Shown: positions 16,185 to 24,075 of the stretch, piece after piece
How the letters are laid out: every line of letters begins with the position of its first letter
Numbering within the stretch: position 1 is the first letter of the stretch
Position numbers and translations under genes: made by a program
NCBI RefSeq assembly: GCF_947072515.1
Contig: NZ_CAMTIG010000033.1
Coordinates: forward strand, 1-40,472
Direction of reading: 5' to 3'
DNA: 40,472 bases
Origin: an uncultured Clostridium sp.
GTDB lineage: Bacteria > Bacillota > Clostridia > Clostridiales > Clostridiaceae
Notes under the pieces: generated by a model
The model's input: only the letters and a program-made list of their open reading frames with translations
What the model was told of the DNA's origin: nothing
The model's database searches: none

Positions 16185-16906
16185 TTATTACTCCCCTTAT
16201 TTATAAATTTATACCCAAGTCCTATTGCAGTTACTATATATTTAGGTTTTGATGGATTATCTTCAATCTTTTTTCTTAATTTTCTTATATGCACTGTTAT
16301 GGTGTTGTCATATCCAAAGAAATCTTCTCCCCATACTTCCCTACACATCATTTCTTTGCTTAAAATTCTATTAGGATTATCTATTAAATAGTTTAAAAGT
16401 TTAAATTCCTTTGCTGTGAATTCAATACTTTCTCCACTCTTAAATACTTCTCCAGTATCTTTATGTATCTCTAAATCTCCAAACTTAATTATACTTTTTT
16501 CTTTTTCTACACCAACTACAAGATTCTCTATAGCCTTTAATCTAGCTTTTACTCTAAAAGCTACTTCTTTTGCACTAAACGGCTTTGTTATATAATCATC
16601 TGCTCCTATTGCAAATCCTAATAGCCTATCTACTTCATCTCCTTTTGCAGATATAAATAAGATAGGTGCTTGACTCTTATCTCTTAACTCCTTAAAAAGT
16701 TCATATCCTGTAGTATCTGGAAGCATAATATCTAATAGTATTATGTCTGGTTTAACTTTTTTTAATATTTCCAAAGCAGCTTTTCCAGTATTTGCTGTAT
16801 AGATCTGCTTAAACCCTTCTCTTTTTAATACAGTTTCTAGAATATCCAAGATATCTTCCTCATCATCAATTAGTAATATCTTATGTTTCTCAAAAATTCT
16901 ATTCAT
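16181..16906 (-). CDS. OmpR/PhoB-family response regulator
   Basis: A 241-residue regulator with a receiver domain (acidic pocket D14/D15, phosphorylated D59 in IILLDIMLPD, S86, K108 in ITKPFS) and a C-terminal winged helix (FTAKEFKLLNYLIDN, EVWGEDFFGYDNTITVHIRK). It is partner of the kinase whose gene overlaps its stop by 4 bases. AAGGGG precedes the ATG. The region upstream contains two 9-bp direct repeats at 11-bp spacing beside its promoter, so it probably regulates its own operon and possibly the divergent 7-TM gene. Confidence 0.94.
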   Translation of the reverse strand: MNRIFEKHKILLIDDEEDILDILETVLKREGFKQIYTANTGKAALEILKKVKPDIILLDIMLPDTTGYELFKELRDKSQAPILFISAKGDEVDRLLGFAIGADDYITKPFSAKEVAFRVKARLKAIENLVVGVEKEKSIIKFGDLEIHKDTGEVFKSGESIEFTAKEFKLLNYLIDNPNRILSKEMMCREVWGEDFFGYDNTITVHIRKLRKKIEDNPSKPKYIVTAIGLGYKFINKGSNK

Positions 16907-16943
16907 TTTTTACCCCTTTATCTCTCTTTAATCTCTCTATTTG

Positions 16944-16997
16944 ATTATAAACTATTTTTTACCATTTTGAATTAAAATTTAAGACCGTTTTAAGACC
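16944..16997. promoter_or_regulatory. two-component promoter with OmpR-type direct repeat
   Basis: On the minus strand TATAAT at 16944-16949 is a strong -10; TTCAAA 16 bases upstream is a weak -35. Directly upstream of it lie two copies of GGTCTTAAA (16978-16986 and 16989-16997) whose starts are 11 bp apart, one helical turn, as for tandem OmpR/PhoB-type monomer sites. Confidence 0.6.
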
Positions 16998-17067
16998 ATA
17001 TTTATATAGAATAAATTTAAACTTAATATACTAATAGCAAATACATAATTTATTTAGGAGGCTATTT

Positions 17068-17736
17068 ATGCAAGCAATTATGGAACCAATTTTTCACGTA
17101 GTTTATTTAACTACCGTTATTGTTTTAGGATTTAAAATGATATTTAAATCAAATGGTGATAAATATTTTAAATTATTCGGTTTTATGGCAGTAATCTTAG
17201 GCTTTGGAGATTCATTTCATCTTATTCCAAGAATATATGCCTTATTAACAACAGGACTTGAAAATCATGCAGCATCTCTTGGATTTGGTAAGTTTATAAC
17301 TTCTATAACTATGACTATTTTCTATCTAATTCTTTATAACATTTGGAAACTTAAATTTAATGTTACAAATTCAAAAGTTTTAGATATAGTAATGTATCTT
17401 TTAGCAACAGTTAGAATTATTCTTTGCTTCTTCCCACAAAATGAATGGTTTATAAATAATCCACCTGTAAGCTGGGGAATCTATAGAAATATTCCATTTG
17501 CAATTATGGGAATAATAATGATTTATCTTTTATATAGTTATGGAGTTAAATATAACAATAAAGATTATAGACATTTAGGTATAGCAGTATTTTTATCATT
17601 TGCTTTTTATTTACCAGTAGTACTTTGGGCATCAGAAAACTTCTTTGTAGGAATGCTTATGATTCCAAAAACTTTAGCCTATGTTTGGGTAGTATTAATT
17701 GGTTATAAAGAACTAAAACAATCATTAAAAGCATAA
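17068..17736 (+). CDS. seven-TM membrane protein of unknown function
   Basis: A 222-residue polytopic protein with about seven hydrophobic helices (near residues 5-22, 35-55, 73-92, 104-120, 138-157, 166-186 and 193-214). A conserved-looking motif GFGDSFHLIPRIYAL sits at the end of helix 2, and PVVLWASENFF lies between helices 6 and 7. No transporter signature is recognised. AGGAGG precedes the ATG. It is divergent from the two-component operon, with the response-regulator-like repeats in between, and convergent with the AraC-type regulator through a shared terminator. Regulation by the two-component system is plausible but not shown. Confidence 0.75.
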   Translation: MQAIMEPIFHVVYLTTVIVLGFKMIFKSNGDKYFKLFGFMAVILGFGDSFHLIPRIYALLTTGLENHAASLGFGKFITSITMTIFYLILYNIWKLKFNVTNSKVLDIVMYLLATVRIILCFFPQNEWFINNPPVSWGIYRNIPFAIMGIIMIYLLYSYGVKYNNKDYRHLGIAVFLSFAFYLPVVLWASENFFVGMLMIPKTLAYVWVVLIGYKELKQSLKA

Positions 17737-17767
17737 AAATAAACGGGACAAGCTATCCCGTTTATTT
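17737..17767. terminator. bidirectional terminator overlapping a stop codon
   Basis: A perfect 12-bp stem (17737-17748 with 17756-17767) with a 7-base loop and A/T flanks. The stop codon of the AraC-type gene (17762-17764) lies inside the right arm, and the 7-TM gene's stop abuts the left arm. Confidence 0.85.
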
Positions 17768-18742
17768 TTTATTTCTATATTCTCTAATTGTCATTCCAGT
17801 CCAAGTTTTAAATGCTCTAACAAAAGAATTTGTATCTGAATACCCTATCAAATAAGCTATATCATCAATAGTCATTTGTGTATCTTTAAGATAACTTCTA
17901 GAAAGTAATTCTCTCGTATGATTTAATTGTTTTAGAAAAGTTGTTTTTTCTTCTGATAATTTTCTTTGAAGAGTTCTAGTGCTTAAATTCAATTCTTTAG
18001 CCACGCTCTCTATACTAGCTTCTCCACTTGGTATAAGTTCAAATAATGCAGTTCTTACTCTTGCTGCAAAAGATTCATCTACTTCCATATCTTTTATCCT
18101 CTTTTGAAGTTCTGGCTCTAAATATCCCCACATGACATTATTTTCAGTTAAAAATGGTCTTTTCACATCTTCAATATTAAACTCTATTACTGCCTCTTTA
18201 TCTTTATATGGCTCCACTTTAAAGTATTCCTCAAAAGCTTTATCTTCATATTCATAAATAGATGTTACCTTTCTTGGAACTATCTCTACTCCTGTCCCTT
18301 TTCTCAAAATACTAGTCATTAAAATTTGCTCACTAAGAATTGAAAACTTAGGAAGTTCCTTATCTCCATCATCAAACATAAACTCAATACTTAATTTTTC
18401 TTCATCTATTTTTATATCTAAAATAAAAGGTCCTATAATTTTTTTATATTTTAATATTCTATCAAAACATGTTATTCCATCCTTTGCACATAATCCTGCA
18501 AATAATGGTGGAATAAAACCAATCATACTATCTACATTTGCATAACATAAAAGATTATGGGAAGTGATCATCTTATCAAGTGTATTCATTAAATTTATAT
18601 ATTGCTCTCTAGTTACTGAGACTCCATTTTTATCAATAGCCTTAGGTGACATGTTAGATTTTTTTAATAACACCTCTATATTTACATTCTTAGACTGTAT
18701 ATATTCTATATATTTATTATCTATTGAATAGAACTTTCCCAT
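17762..18742 (-). CDS. AraC-family transcriptional regulator (arabinose-binding-like N-terminus)
   Basis: A 326-residue regulator. The N-terminal about 190 residues match the 'Arabinose_bd' ligand domain found in OruR/VirS-like regulators (NVNIEVLLKKSNMSPKAIDK, REQYINLMNTLD). The C-terminal double helix-turn-helix is IESVAKELNLSTRTLQRKLS and IDDIAYLIGYSDTNSFVRAF followed by KTWTGMTIREYR. It is co-transcribed behind the SDR gene with a 15-base gap. An AraC-type direct repeat at 19641-19668 ahead of the SDR gene is its probable site, so it would activate its own operon in response to a hydrophobic or small ligand. Confidence 0.9.
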   Translation of the reverse strand: MGKFYSIDNKYIEYIQSKNVNIEVLLKKSNMSPKAIDKNGVSVTREQYINLMNTLDKMITSHNLLCYANVDSMIGFIPPLFAGLCAKDGITCFDRILKYKKIIGPFILDIKIDEEKLSIEFMFDDGDKELPKFSILSEQILMTSILRKGTGVEIVPRKVTSIYEYEDKAFEEYFKVEPYKDKEAVIEFNIEDVKRPFLTENNVMWGYLEPELQKRIKDMEVDESFAARVRTALFELIPSGEASIESVAKELNLSTRTLQRKLSEEKTTFLKQLNHTRELLSRSYLKDTQMTIDDIAYLIGYSDTNSFVRAFKTWTGMTIREYRNKK

Positions 18743-18757
18743 CTTTCACATTCCTTT

Positions 18758-19570
18758 CTATAGCTTCTTTATAAGTTTATCAAACATTCTATCTGATAAT
18801 ATTCTTCTAGCCATTACCCCCACTTTTCCTCCATATCCAACTAAATATCTAGTTTTAGGTTTATTTACTGTTACTGCTTTCCCTATAGTCCTAGCTATTA
18901 CACTAGGATTTGTAAGTTTTTTACCACTATATAAATCTCTCATATGTTCTGAGGCTTCTTTTGCAGTATTTTCGTAAGATCCTCCTTTAGAAGAATCTCT
19001 TAAATTATCTGCTGCAATAATTCCCCAATCAGTTTTTATTCCACCTGGTTCAATAATTATAACATCAATGCCAAAAGGCTTTAATTCCATTCTTAAACAA
19101 TCACTAAATCCCTCTACAGCAAATTTTGTTCCATGATACCAAGCTCCAAATGGAGTATGCATTTTTCCTCCCATAGAAGATATATTAACTATTTTTCCAA
19201 ATTTATTTTTTCTCATACTTGGAAGAACTAATTGTGTCATTCTAGCTAATCCAAATATATTAACTTCTATCTGTCTTCTTGCCTCTTCCATAGTAACATC
19301 TTCAACTGCTCCAAAGGAACCATATCCTGCATTATTTACAAGTACATCAATTCTTCCTTCTCTTTTTAAAATCTCTGAAACACAGTTTTTCATAGATTCT
19401 TCTTTAGTTACATCAAGTTCTAAAATATTTATTCCTTTATCTTTTAATTTATTTAATCTATCTAATCTTCTTGCTGCTCCGTAAACTATAAATCCTCTAT
19501 CTTTTAAATCTAATGCTGTTTCATATCCAATCCCACTACTTGCTCCAGTAATAAGTGCTATCTTCTTCAT
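18758..19570 (-). CDS. short-chain dehydrogenase/reductase
   Basis: A 270-residue classical SDR. The nucleotide-binding motif TGASSGIG is at residues 8-15. The AARR after the second strand suggests NADP(H) preference. NNAGYGSFG, NISSMGG (catalytic Ser) and YHGTK (catalytic Tyr and Lys) complete the active site. It would reduce or oxidise a carbonyl/alcohol pair. It is first in an operon with the AraC-type regulator, which suggests substrate-inducible expression. SD AAGGAG lies about 11 bases before the ATG. The substrate is not deducible; steroid, lipid or aldehyde substrates are all possible. Confidence 0.92.
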   Translation of the reverse strand: MKKIALITGASSGIGYETALDLKDRGFIVYGAARRLDRLNKLKDKGINILELDVTKEESMKNCVSEILKREGRIDVLVNNAGYGSFGAVEDVTMEEARRQIEVNIFGLARMTQLVLPSMRKNKFGKIVNISSMGGKMHTPFGAWYHGTKFAVEGFSDCLRMELKPFGIDVIIIEPGGIKTDWGIIAADNLRDSSKGGSYENTAKEASEHMRDLYSGKKLTNPSVIARTIGKAVTVNKPKTRYLVGYGGKVGVMARRILSDRMFDKLIKKL

Positions 19571-19602
19571 AATGTGTCACTCCTTATTTATTTCTTGATT
19601 AA

Positions 19603-19668
19603 ATTATATCTTCTTTTTAATCTTTCTTTAATAGCAAAAGGTGCCACCTCTTATGCAATTTGCGCCAC
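19603..19668 (-). promoter_or_regulatory. SDR-araC promoter with AraC-type direct repeat
   Basis: On the minus strand a TATAAT -10 (19603-19608) has a TTAAAG -35 17 bases upstream (19626-19631). Overlapping and just upstream of the -35 are two direct copies of a motif of the form GTGGCxCxxxTTGC, starting at 19668 and 19647. They are exactly 21 bp (two turns) apart, the spacing typical for AraC-family dimers activating at a class II position. Confidence 0.65.
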
Positions 19669-19712
19669 ATTAAAATCTATCTTTATTATTAGCTAAATTT
19701 TCTAACAGTTTC

Positions 19713-20258
19713 TTATGTATAATAATTCTCTTTTTTATAAACCTTTACATTTAGTTTTCTAAAAATAATCTTTGTTATAAATCTTAATAGAACCGCTCCT
19801 AATATAGCATGAGCAATAATTAAAATAATAAAAATTAATTTTAATGATTTAATCATCATTAAATATTCGCTTATACTCACTCCTGAATTAATATAAAATT
19901 TAATACCAAACATAAAAAATATAGCTAGTATTAATCCTATGGATACTACTAATATAGTTTTTATATTTCCTCTTTTCATCCCCCACCCTAAAGGTAATCC
20001 CACAAAACAAGTAAATGCTAATGCAGTAATTCCATTTCCTATTCCAAACAAAATAGTACAGCCTACAGTACTTAATATTATAGTTATTATACTATCTTTA
20101 ACACCTCGCTTTATATACATTAGTGCTATTGGTATCTCTATAAATATCAGCCCTACATGTGAAAAAATTGGAACTTCACCTGTAGCCATAAAAAGTATTA
20201 CTATTGCACTAAAAAATGCAATTTCTACAATTCTTCTAGTAGTTATCCTTTCTTTCAT
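19713..20258 (-). CDS. YybS/DUF2232-like or ECF S-component-like membrane protein
   Basis: A 181-residue membrane protein with about five or six helices. The N-terminal TTRRIVEIAFFSAIVILFMA helix, the IEIPIALMYIKRGVKDSII segment and CFVGLPLGWGMKRGNIKTI resemble the first part of YybS/DUF2232 proteins, and more loosely ECF transporter S-components. YybS proteins are usually around 300 residues, so this is short; no frameshift is visible. Function unknown; small-molecule uptake is possible. AAGAGGTG precedes the ATG. Confidence 0.55.
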   Translation of the reverse strand: MKERITTRRIVEIAFFSAIVILFMATGEVPIFSHVGLIFIEIPIALMYIKRGVKDSIITIILSTVGCTILFGIGNGITALAFTCFVGLPLGWGMKRGNIKTILVVSIGLILAIFFMFGIKFYINSGVSISEYLMMIKSLKLIFIILIIAHAILGAVLLRFITKIIFRKLNVKVYKKENYYT

Positions 20259-20359
20259 TACTTCACCTCTTTAGTTTTTAATTATTATATTATATTTCTT
20301 CTTTCTAATCAATAATAATTATTAATTAATTTAATTTTTCGTTAATTTGCGGATTTAAT

Positions 20360-20388
20360 TTGATTTGCTATATTCCTTTTGTTACAAT
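20360..20388 (+). promoter_or_regulatory. sigma-A-type promoter of the thioredoxin-fold gene
   Basis: TTGATT (20360-20365), a 17-base spacer and TACAAT (20383-20388). It fixes the gene start at the ATG 20416, because an in-frame TTG at 20365 lies within this promoter. Confidence 0.65.
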
Positions 20389-20415
20389 GAAGAAAAAACT
20401 AAAGGAGAAATTATT

Positions 20416-20766
20416 ATGTTTGGAAATGATACTTATAATGAAGATATTAAAGCATTCAATAGAATAGATTCAAGTACAGCTGATAAAATGCTATCTACAG
20501 AAAGTATAACTATTGTTTATATTGGTAGAAGTAGCTGTCCTTTCTGTCGTAAATTTGCTAAAAAATTAAGTGGATTATCATCTGGAATAAATTCACCTAT
20601 CTACTATATAGATAGTGAAGATTTTTCTGATGACGGAATTCAAGGTTTCAGAGAAAAATATAACGTTAGAACTGTGCCTGGATTTATTGTTAAAAAACAA
20701 GGTGAACTAGAAGTTCGTTGTGATTCTTCACTTCCTGAAGAAGAAATTTTAAATTTAGCTAATTAA
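20416..20766 (+). CDS. thioredoxin-fold protein with CPFC motif
   Basis: A 116-residue cytoplasmic protein with a thioredoxin fold: strand ITIVYIGRSS, active site CPFC at residues 41-44, helix RKFAKKLSGL, and the cis-proline loop VRTVPGFIV. CPFC resembles the bacteriocin-accessory/PedC-like thioredoxin group and glutaredoxin-type sites more than classical CGPC thioredoxin. It probably acts as a disulfide reductase. AAAGGAG lies before the ATG. Monocistronic, with its own promoter and terminator. Confidence 0.85.
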   Translation: MFGNDTYNEDIKAFNRIDSSTADKMLSTESITIVYIGRSSCPFCRKFAKKLSGLSSGINSPIYYIDSEDFSDDGIQGFREKYNVRTVPGFIVKKQGELEVRCDSSLPEEEILNLAN

Positions 20767-20767
20767 T

Positions 20768-20811
20768 AAAAAGGTCTTAAATATGCTACTTAGCTTATTT
20801 AAGACCTTTTT
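20768..20811. terminator. bidirectional terminator
   Basis: A perfect 15-bp stem (20768-20782 with 20797-20811), a 14-base loop and T-rich flanks between the convergent thioredoxin-fold and GNAT genes. Confidence 0.85.
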
Positions 20812-20819
20812 ATATTTCT

Positions 20820-21347
20820 TTAATCTGCAAATTTCATAACTTCTTCCTTTAAATATCTATTAAATTCCTCATACTCCTCTTTAGATAAGTTCTCATTGAA
20901 ACTCATTATTTTTAGCTTGTGACCTTGATATTCTTTTCTATATGGAGGATGAATATGATTAAATTCTCCAAGTTTAAATCCTAATTTTGAGTAAAATTTT
21001 AATCTTTTAATACTTATATCATCTATAGGAGGATCTATTTCTAGTATAGTTTCTTTTTCACTTTCACAGAAGATTTTTAAGATTTTTGAGCCATAACTTT
21101 TTCCTCTTAAATCTTTTTTTATTGCAAAATGTTCTATATATCTGAAATTATCATATTCCCAATAAAATAGTATTCCCATTAAGTTTTCATCATCACATAT
21201 AATAGCAAAATTATATTCCTTATTTTCTAATACTTCTATTTGCTTATCTAACGTCCTTTGCTCAAATACAGGAAAACTTGTCTTATATAATTCCATAGCT
21301 TCCTTGAAATATTTATCTTCTTTATTCTTTATTTTTATAAATTTCAT
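20820..21347 (-). CDS. GNAT family N-acetyltransferase
   Basis: A 175-residue GNAT with IEHFAIKKDLRGKSYGSKIL as motif A (acetyl-CoA loop RGKSYG) and RLKFYSKLGFKLGEFNH as motif B. The C-terminal HPPYRKEYQGHKLKIMSF segment is characteristic of a Firmicute GNAT subgroup. TAGGTG precedes the ATG. Its start lies about 40 bases from the end of the disrupted double-GNAT gene at 21388, so the two could have been an operon. Substrate unknown. Confidence 0.85.
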   Translation of the reverse strand: MKFIKIKNKEDKYFKEAMELYKTSFPVFEQRTLDKQIEVLENKEYNFAIICDDENLMGILFYWEYDNFRYIEHFAIKKDLRGKSYGSKILKIFCESEKETILEIDPPIDDISIKRLKFYSKLGFKLGEFNHIHPPYRKEYQGHKLKIMSFNENLSKEEYEEFNRYLKEEVMKFAD

Positions 21348-21387
21348 TATTTCACCTATTACTTTCTATTTTTATATCTTTAAACAA

Positions 21388-22238
21388 TTATTTTATTTTT
21401 ATCCAATCACTTAAAATCTGTTCTATTTCAAAGCCTCTTTTTAAATACATATTTAATGCTATTTTATTTTCTCCAATTACAATTAACGTAACCTTCTCTA
21501 CTTTCGTTTTATTCAAAGTCTCTATAGCTTTTTCCCATATCCTATACCTCTATATTCTTTACATAATCCAATATCGAAGCTTCCAACATTATCACATATA
21601 TCTATATTCATAAAACCTATTATATTATTTTTATCACTAACTAAATAATATTTATTTAAACTATTATCTTTCAAATATTTTTCTATATCTTCCCTTTCAT
21701 AATAGCATCCATGAGGCATATCACTAAATGATCTGTTAAAAATATCTAGATACTCTACCTTATTATTTTCTGATAAAGAAATTAATTCTAAAGTTGTATC
21801 CACAGTTTTTCTATTTTCAAGTTTCATTATATAAGATTTATATTCTGCTTCATATCCAATATCTGAAAGGATTTTTAATATTCTCTCATTCTTTATTCCT
21901 AATAAAATTTTATTACACTTCTTATCCTCTCCAATTTTAATAGCTTCTTTTAAAAGCTCCTTTACAATGGAAACTCCATCTACTATATTTTCATCTATAT
22001 CTAAAGAATGAATATAAATCACACTTAAAGGATTTACTGCTTCTAATACAATTAAAACTTTTCCTATAATTTCATTTTCTTTAAAGCTAACTAATACTCC
22101 TTCTCCATAATCATATATTTTTTCATTAAATTCTTTTTTTATTTCCTCTATACTTTTATTATTTTTTTCGGCCTTATTTAAATATACTCTAACCTTATCT
22201 ATTTCCTCTTTACTCAAATCCTTAAATTTTTTTACCAT
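21388..22238 (-). pseudogene. tandem double-GNAT acetyltransferase with a -1 frameshift
   Basis: The first 238 codons from the ATG at 22238 (preceded by GGGGAG) contain a degenerate N-terminal GNAT-like domain and the beginning of a C-terminal GNAT: MPHGCYYEREDIEKYL, VGSFDIGLCKEYRGIGYGKK. A stop follows at 21522, right after the acetyl-CoA loop. In the -1 frame the missing part continues perfectly: KAIETLNKTKVEKVTLIVIG, NKIALNMYLKRGFEIEQIL, ending at TAA 21388-21390. The junction is GGGAAAAAGCT, so loss of one A from an A-run explains it. The product as written lacks motif B of the second domain. Sequencing error, phase variation or true decay are all possible. Confidence 0.8.
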
Positions 22239-22288
22239 TCTCCCTCTTCTCCCCTTATTTTTATTTATCATATATTATCTTTATAATT

Positions 22289-22320
22289 AAAGCCAATGAT
22301 ATTAGATAATCATTGGCTTT
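22289..22320 (-). terminator. terminator of AAA/PD-(D/E)XK copy 2
   Basis: A perfect 12-bp stem (22289-22300 with 22309-22320) and an 8-base loop, 11 bases past the stop at 22331. A moderate T-rich exit follows on the minus strand. Confidence 0.65.
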
Positions 22321-22330
22321 AAATTCAAAT

Positions 22331-23890
22331 TTATAGTTCTTCTATTAAGCATTTATGTTCTTTTTCCTTAGAATCATAACAAATTGCTACTGCAAAAATA
22401 TTCTTATTTTCATTTTCTTGTTTAAATTTCTCTATATATTCTTTATTTCTTATTTGTTTCAATGCAACCTCTGGTTTTTCATCTTTTTTAAGTTCTACTA
22501 TAAAAGCAGTATCTTTTTTTCTTCTAGGATGAAATGTAAAATCTGCGTATCCTTTTCCTGTCTTCTCTTCTCTTTCAACTCTATATGTGTCTCTAGCTGT
22601 AAGATATACAAGTGTTAGTACACATGCAAGACTATTTTCATCATTATACTGTAATATTGGAATTTCAGAATTATGGATATCATGAAGAATTTTTTCTACA
22701 GTATTTGTATCTTTGTCAATTGTTGCTTTTAACATGCTTCTTGATTTCTCTACGATTCTAGCTACATAACCAAAAGATTCATCTTTTAAAGCCTTTTCAA
22801 ACTCTTTCATCAATTCTTTATTAGGTATTTTCAAGTATCCATCATAATACGATAAAAATCCAAGCACTATCATTGCAGAATAAATTTCTTCTTTATTTTT
22901 AGGTGCTCCTTGTCCTGCTCTAAATTCTTCATCTATTGTTATATCAATTTCCTCACCTGATACCATTTCTATAACATCATCTCTAACCTCTAAAGTATTA
23001 TATTTAAGTAATTCTGTTACTTCATCCATTGCTCCTGTATTAGTCCAATAACTTTTACACTTTTTATTTTTAAGTGCTTTAACTACTGAACGTGGATTAT
23101 AAAGTCTATTTCCATTTTCATTAATATATCCATTATACCACTCACTTATTTCTTCAAAAGATATTTTATCTGATTTTTCACAAAGTATCTTAACTTCTTC
23201 TTCTACAAACCCAAAATAATCTCCATAAATCATATCACTAAGCATAGTGTGTTCATCAAACATATTAAGTGCACTACCACTCGAATATTTTTTTATTGGT
23301 AAAACTCCAGTCATATAGCAAAGAGCTACATAAGGCTGATCCTTTAAAAGATTTCTCAAAAATTCTAAAAAATTATTTTGATTTTCTATAAATAAATTAT
23401 TATTAAAAATATAATCCCATTCATCTATTATAAAAATAAATTTTTCTCCAGTCTTATTTAATAGTCTACTAAGACTATCCTTCTTATTTATATCATTTAT
23501 TTTAAAAGTTTCTACAATCTCTTTTTTAACTTCATCTACTATATTTTTTATATAATCCTCATATGTTTTCATATTTTCTGGAATTTCATTAAAACTTATA
23601 TTTATGACATTATATTTATTTAAATATTCCTCATATTTTTTATAATTACTTATATTAAGTTTAGCAAAGATTTCTTTTGAATTTACTGCTTTACTATAAT
23701 AAGCGCCTAGCATATCTACAACTGATGATTTTCCAAATCTTCTAGGTCTCGTTACACAAATATATCCATCTGTTGTTCCAATACGGTTTGTAATATATTC
23801 AATTATTCTTGATTTATCAACGAAGTATTCTGTATTAAATAACTTTTTATAATTTTCTAAAGGTTTATCTGTATTTAAATATACATTCAT
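22331..23890 (-). CDS. AAA-ATPase-like / PD-(D/E)XK nuclease-like protein, copy 2
   Basis: A 519-residue paralogue of the protein at 13128-14687, exactly the same length when begun at the ATG 23890 (AGAGGTG 6 bases upstream; a GTG at 23899 overlaps that site). Walker A RPRRFGKSS, Walker B FIFIIDEWD and the nuclease core GYADFTFHPRR/FIVELKKD are all intact. The middle and C-terminal parts are nearly identical in protein to copy 1, with a 71-residue identical run around GEEIDITIDEEFRAG, but the DNA differs at many silent positions. The segment at residues 105-150 differs most, in what may be a specificity region. Confidence 0.88.
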   Translation of the reverse strand: MNVYLNTDKPLENYKKLFNTEYFVDKSRIIEYITNRIGTTDGYICVTRPRRFGKSSVVDMLGAYYSKAVNSKEIFAKLNISNYKKYEEYLNKYNVINISFNEIPENMKTYEDYIKNIVDEVKKEIVETFKINDINKKDSLSRLLNKTGEKFIFIIDEWDYIFNNNLFIENQNNFLEFLRNLLKDQPYVALCYMTGVLPIKKYSSGSALNMFDEHTMLSDMIYGDYFGFVEEEVKILCEKSDKISFEEISEWYNGYINENGNRLYNPRSVVKALKNKKCKSYWTNTGAMDEVTELLKYNTLEVRDDVIEMVSGEEIDITIDEEFRAGQGAPKNKEEIYSAMIVLGFLSYYDGYLKIPNKELMKEFEKALKDESFGYVARIVEKSRSMLKATIDKDTNTVEKILHDIHNSEIPILQYNDENSLACVLTLVYLTARDTYRVEREEKTGKGYADFTFHPRRKKDTAFIVELKKDEKPEVALKQIRNKEYIEKFKQENENKNIFAVAICYDSKEKEHKCLIEEL

Positions 23891-24048
23891 GCTATTCACC
23901 TCTATTTATATAAATTTTATAACTATTTAAATTCTTAACTTAACTATAAATAATTATAACATCAAATTCTACAAAATAGTAACATCAGTATGCTCCCAAT
24001 TTACTTTACTTTTAATCTTCTACTTTTATACATAAAACTCATCAAAAA

Positions 24049-24070
24049 AGCAGATAGTTTCCTATCTGCT
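24049..24070 (-). terminator. terminator of the FUSC gene
   Basis: A 9-bp stem AGCAGATAG/CTATCTGCT with a 4-base loop, followed on the minus strand by six T. Located just downstream of the stop at 24076. Confidence 0.85.
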
Positions 24071-24075
24071 AATCT

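Noticed and set aside
20365..20415. Upstream TTG start for the thioredoxin-fold gene
   Set aside because: It lies within the -35 to -10 promoter; the ATG at 20416 has a good ribosome binding site.
21522..21540. Programmed -1 frameshift in the double-GNAT gene
   Set aside because: The junction lacks a full X XXY YYZ heptamer, and no internal Shine-Dalgarno or downstream stem was seen; a lost A is more likely. Kept as a pseudogene with caveats.
13128..23890. The region between the AAA/PD-(D/E)XK copies as a composite transposon
   Set aside because: Both copies are full genes in the same orientation, with no transposase, terminal inverted repeats or target duplications seen.
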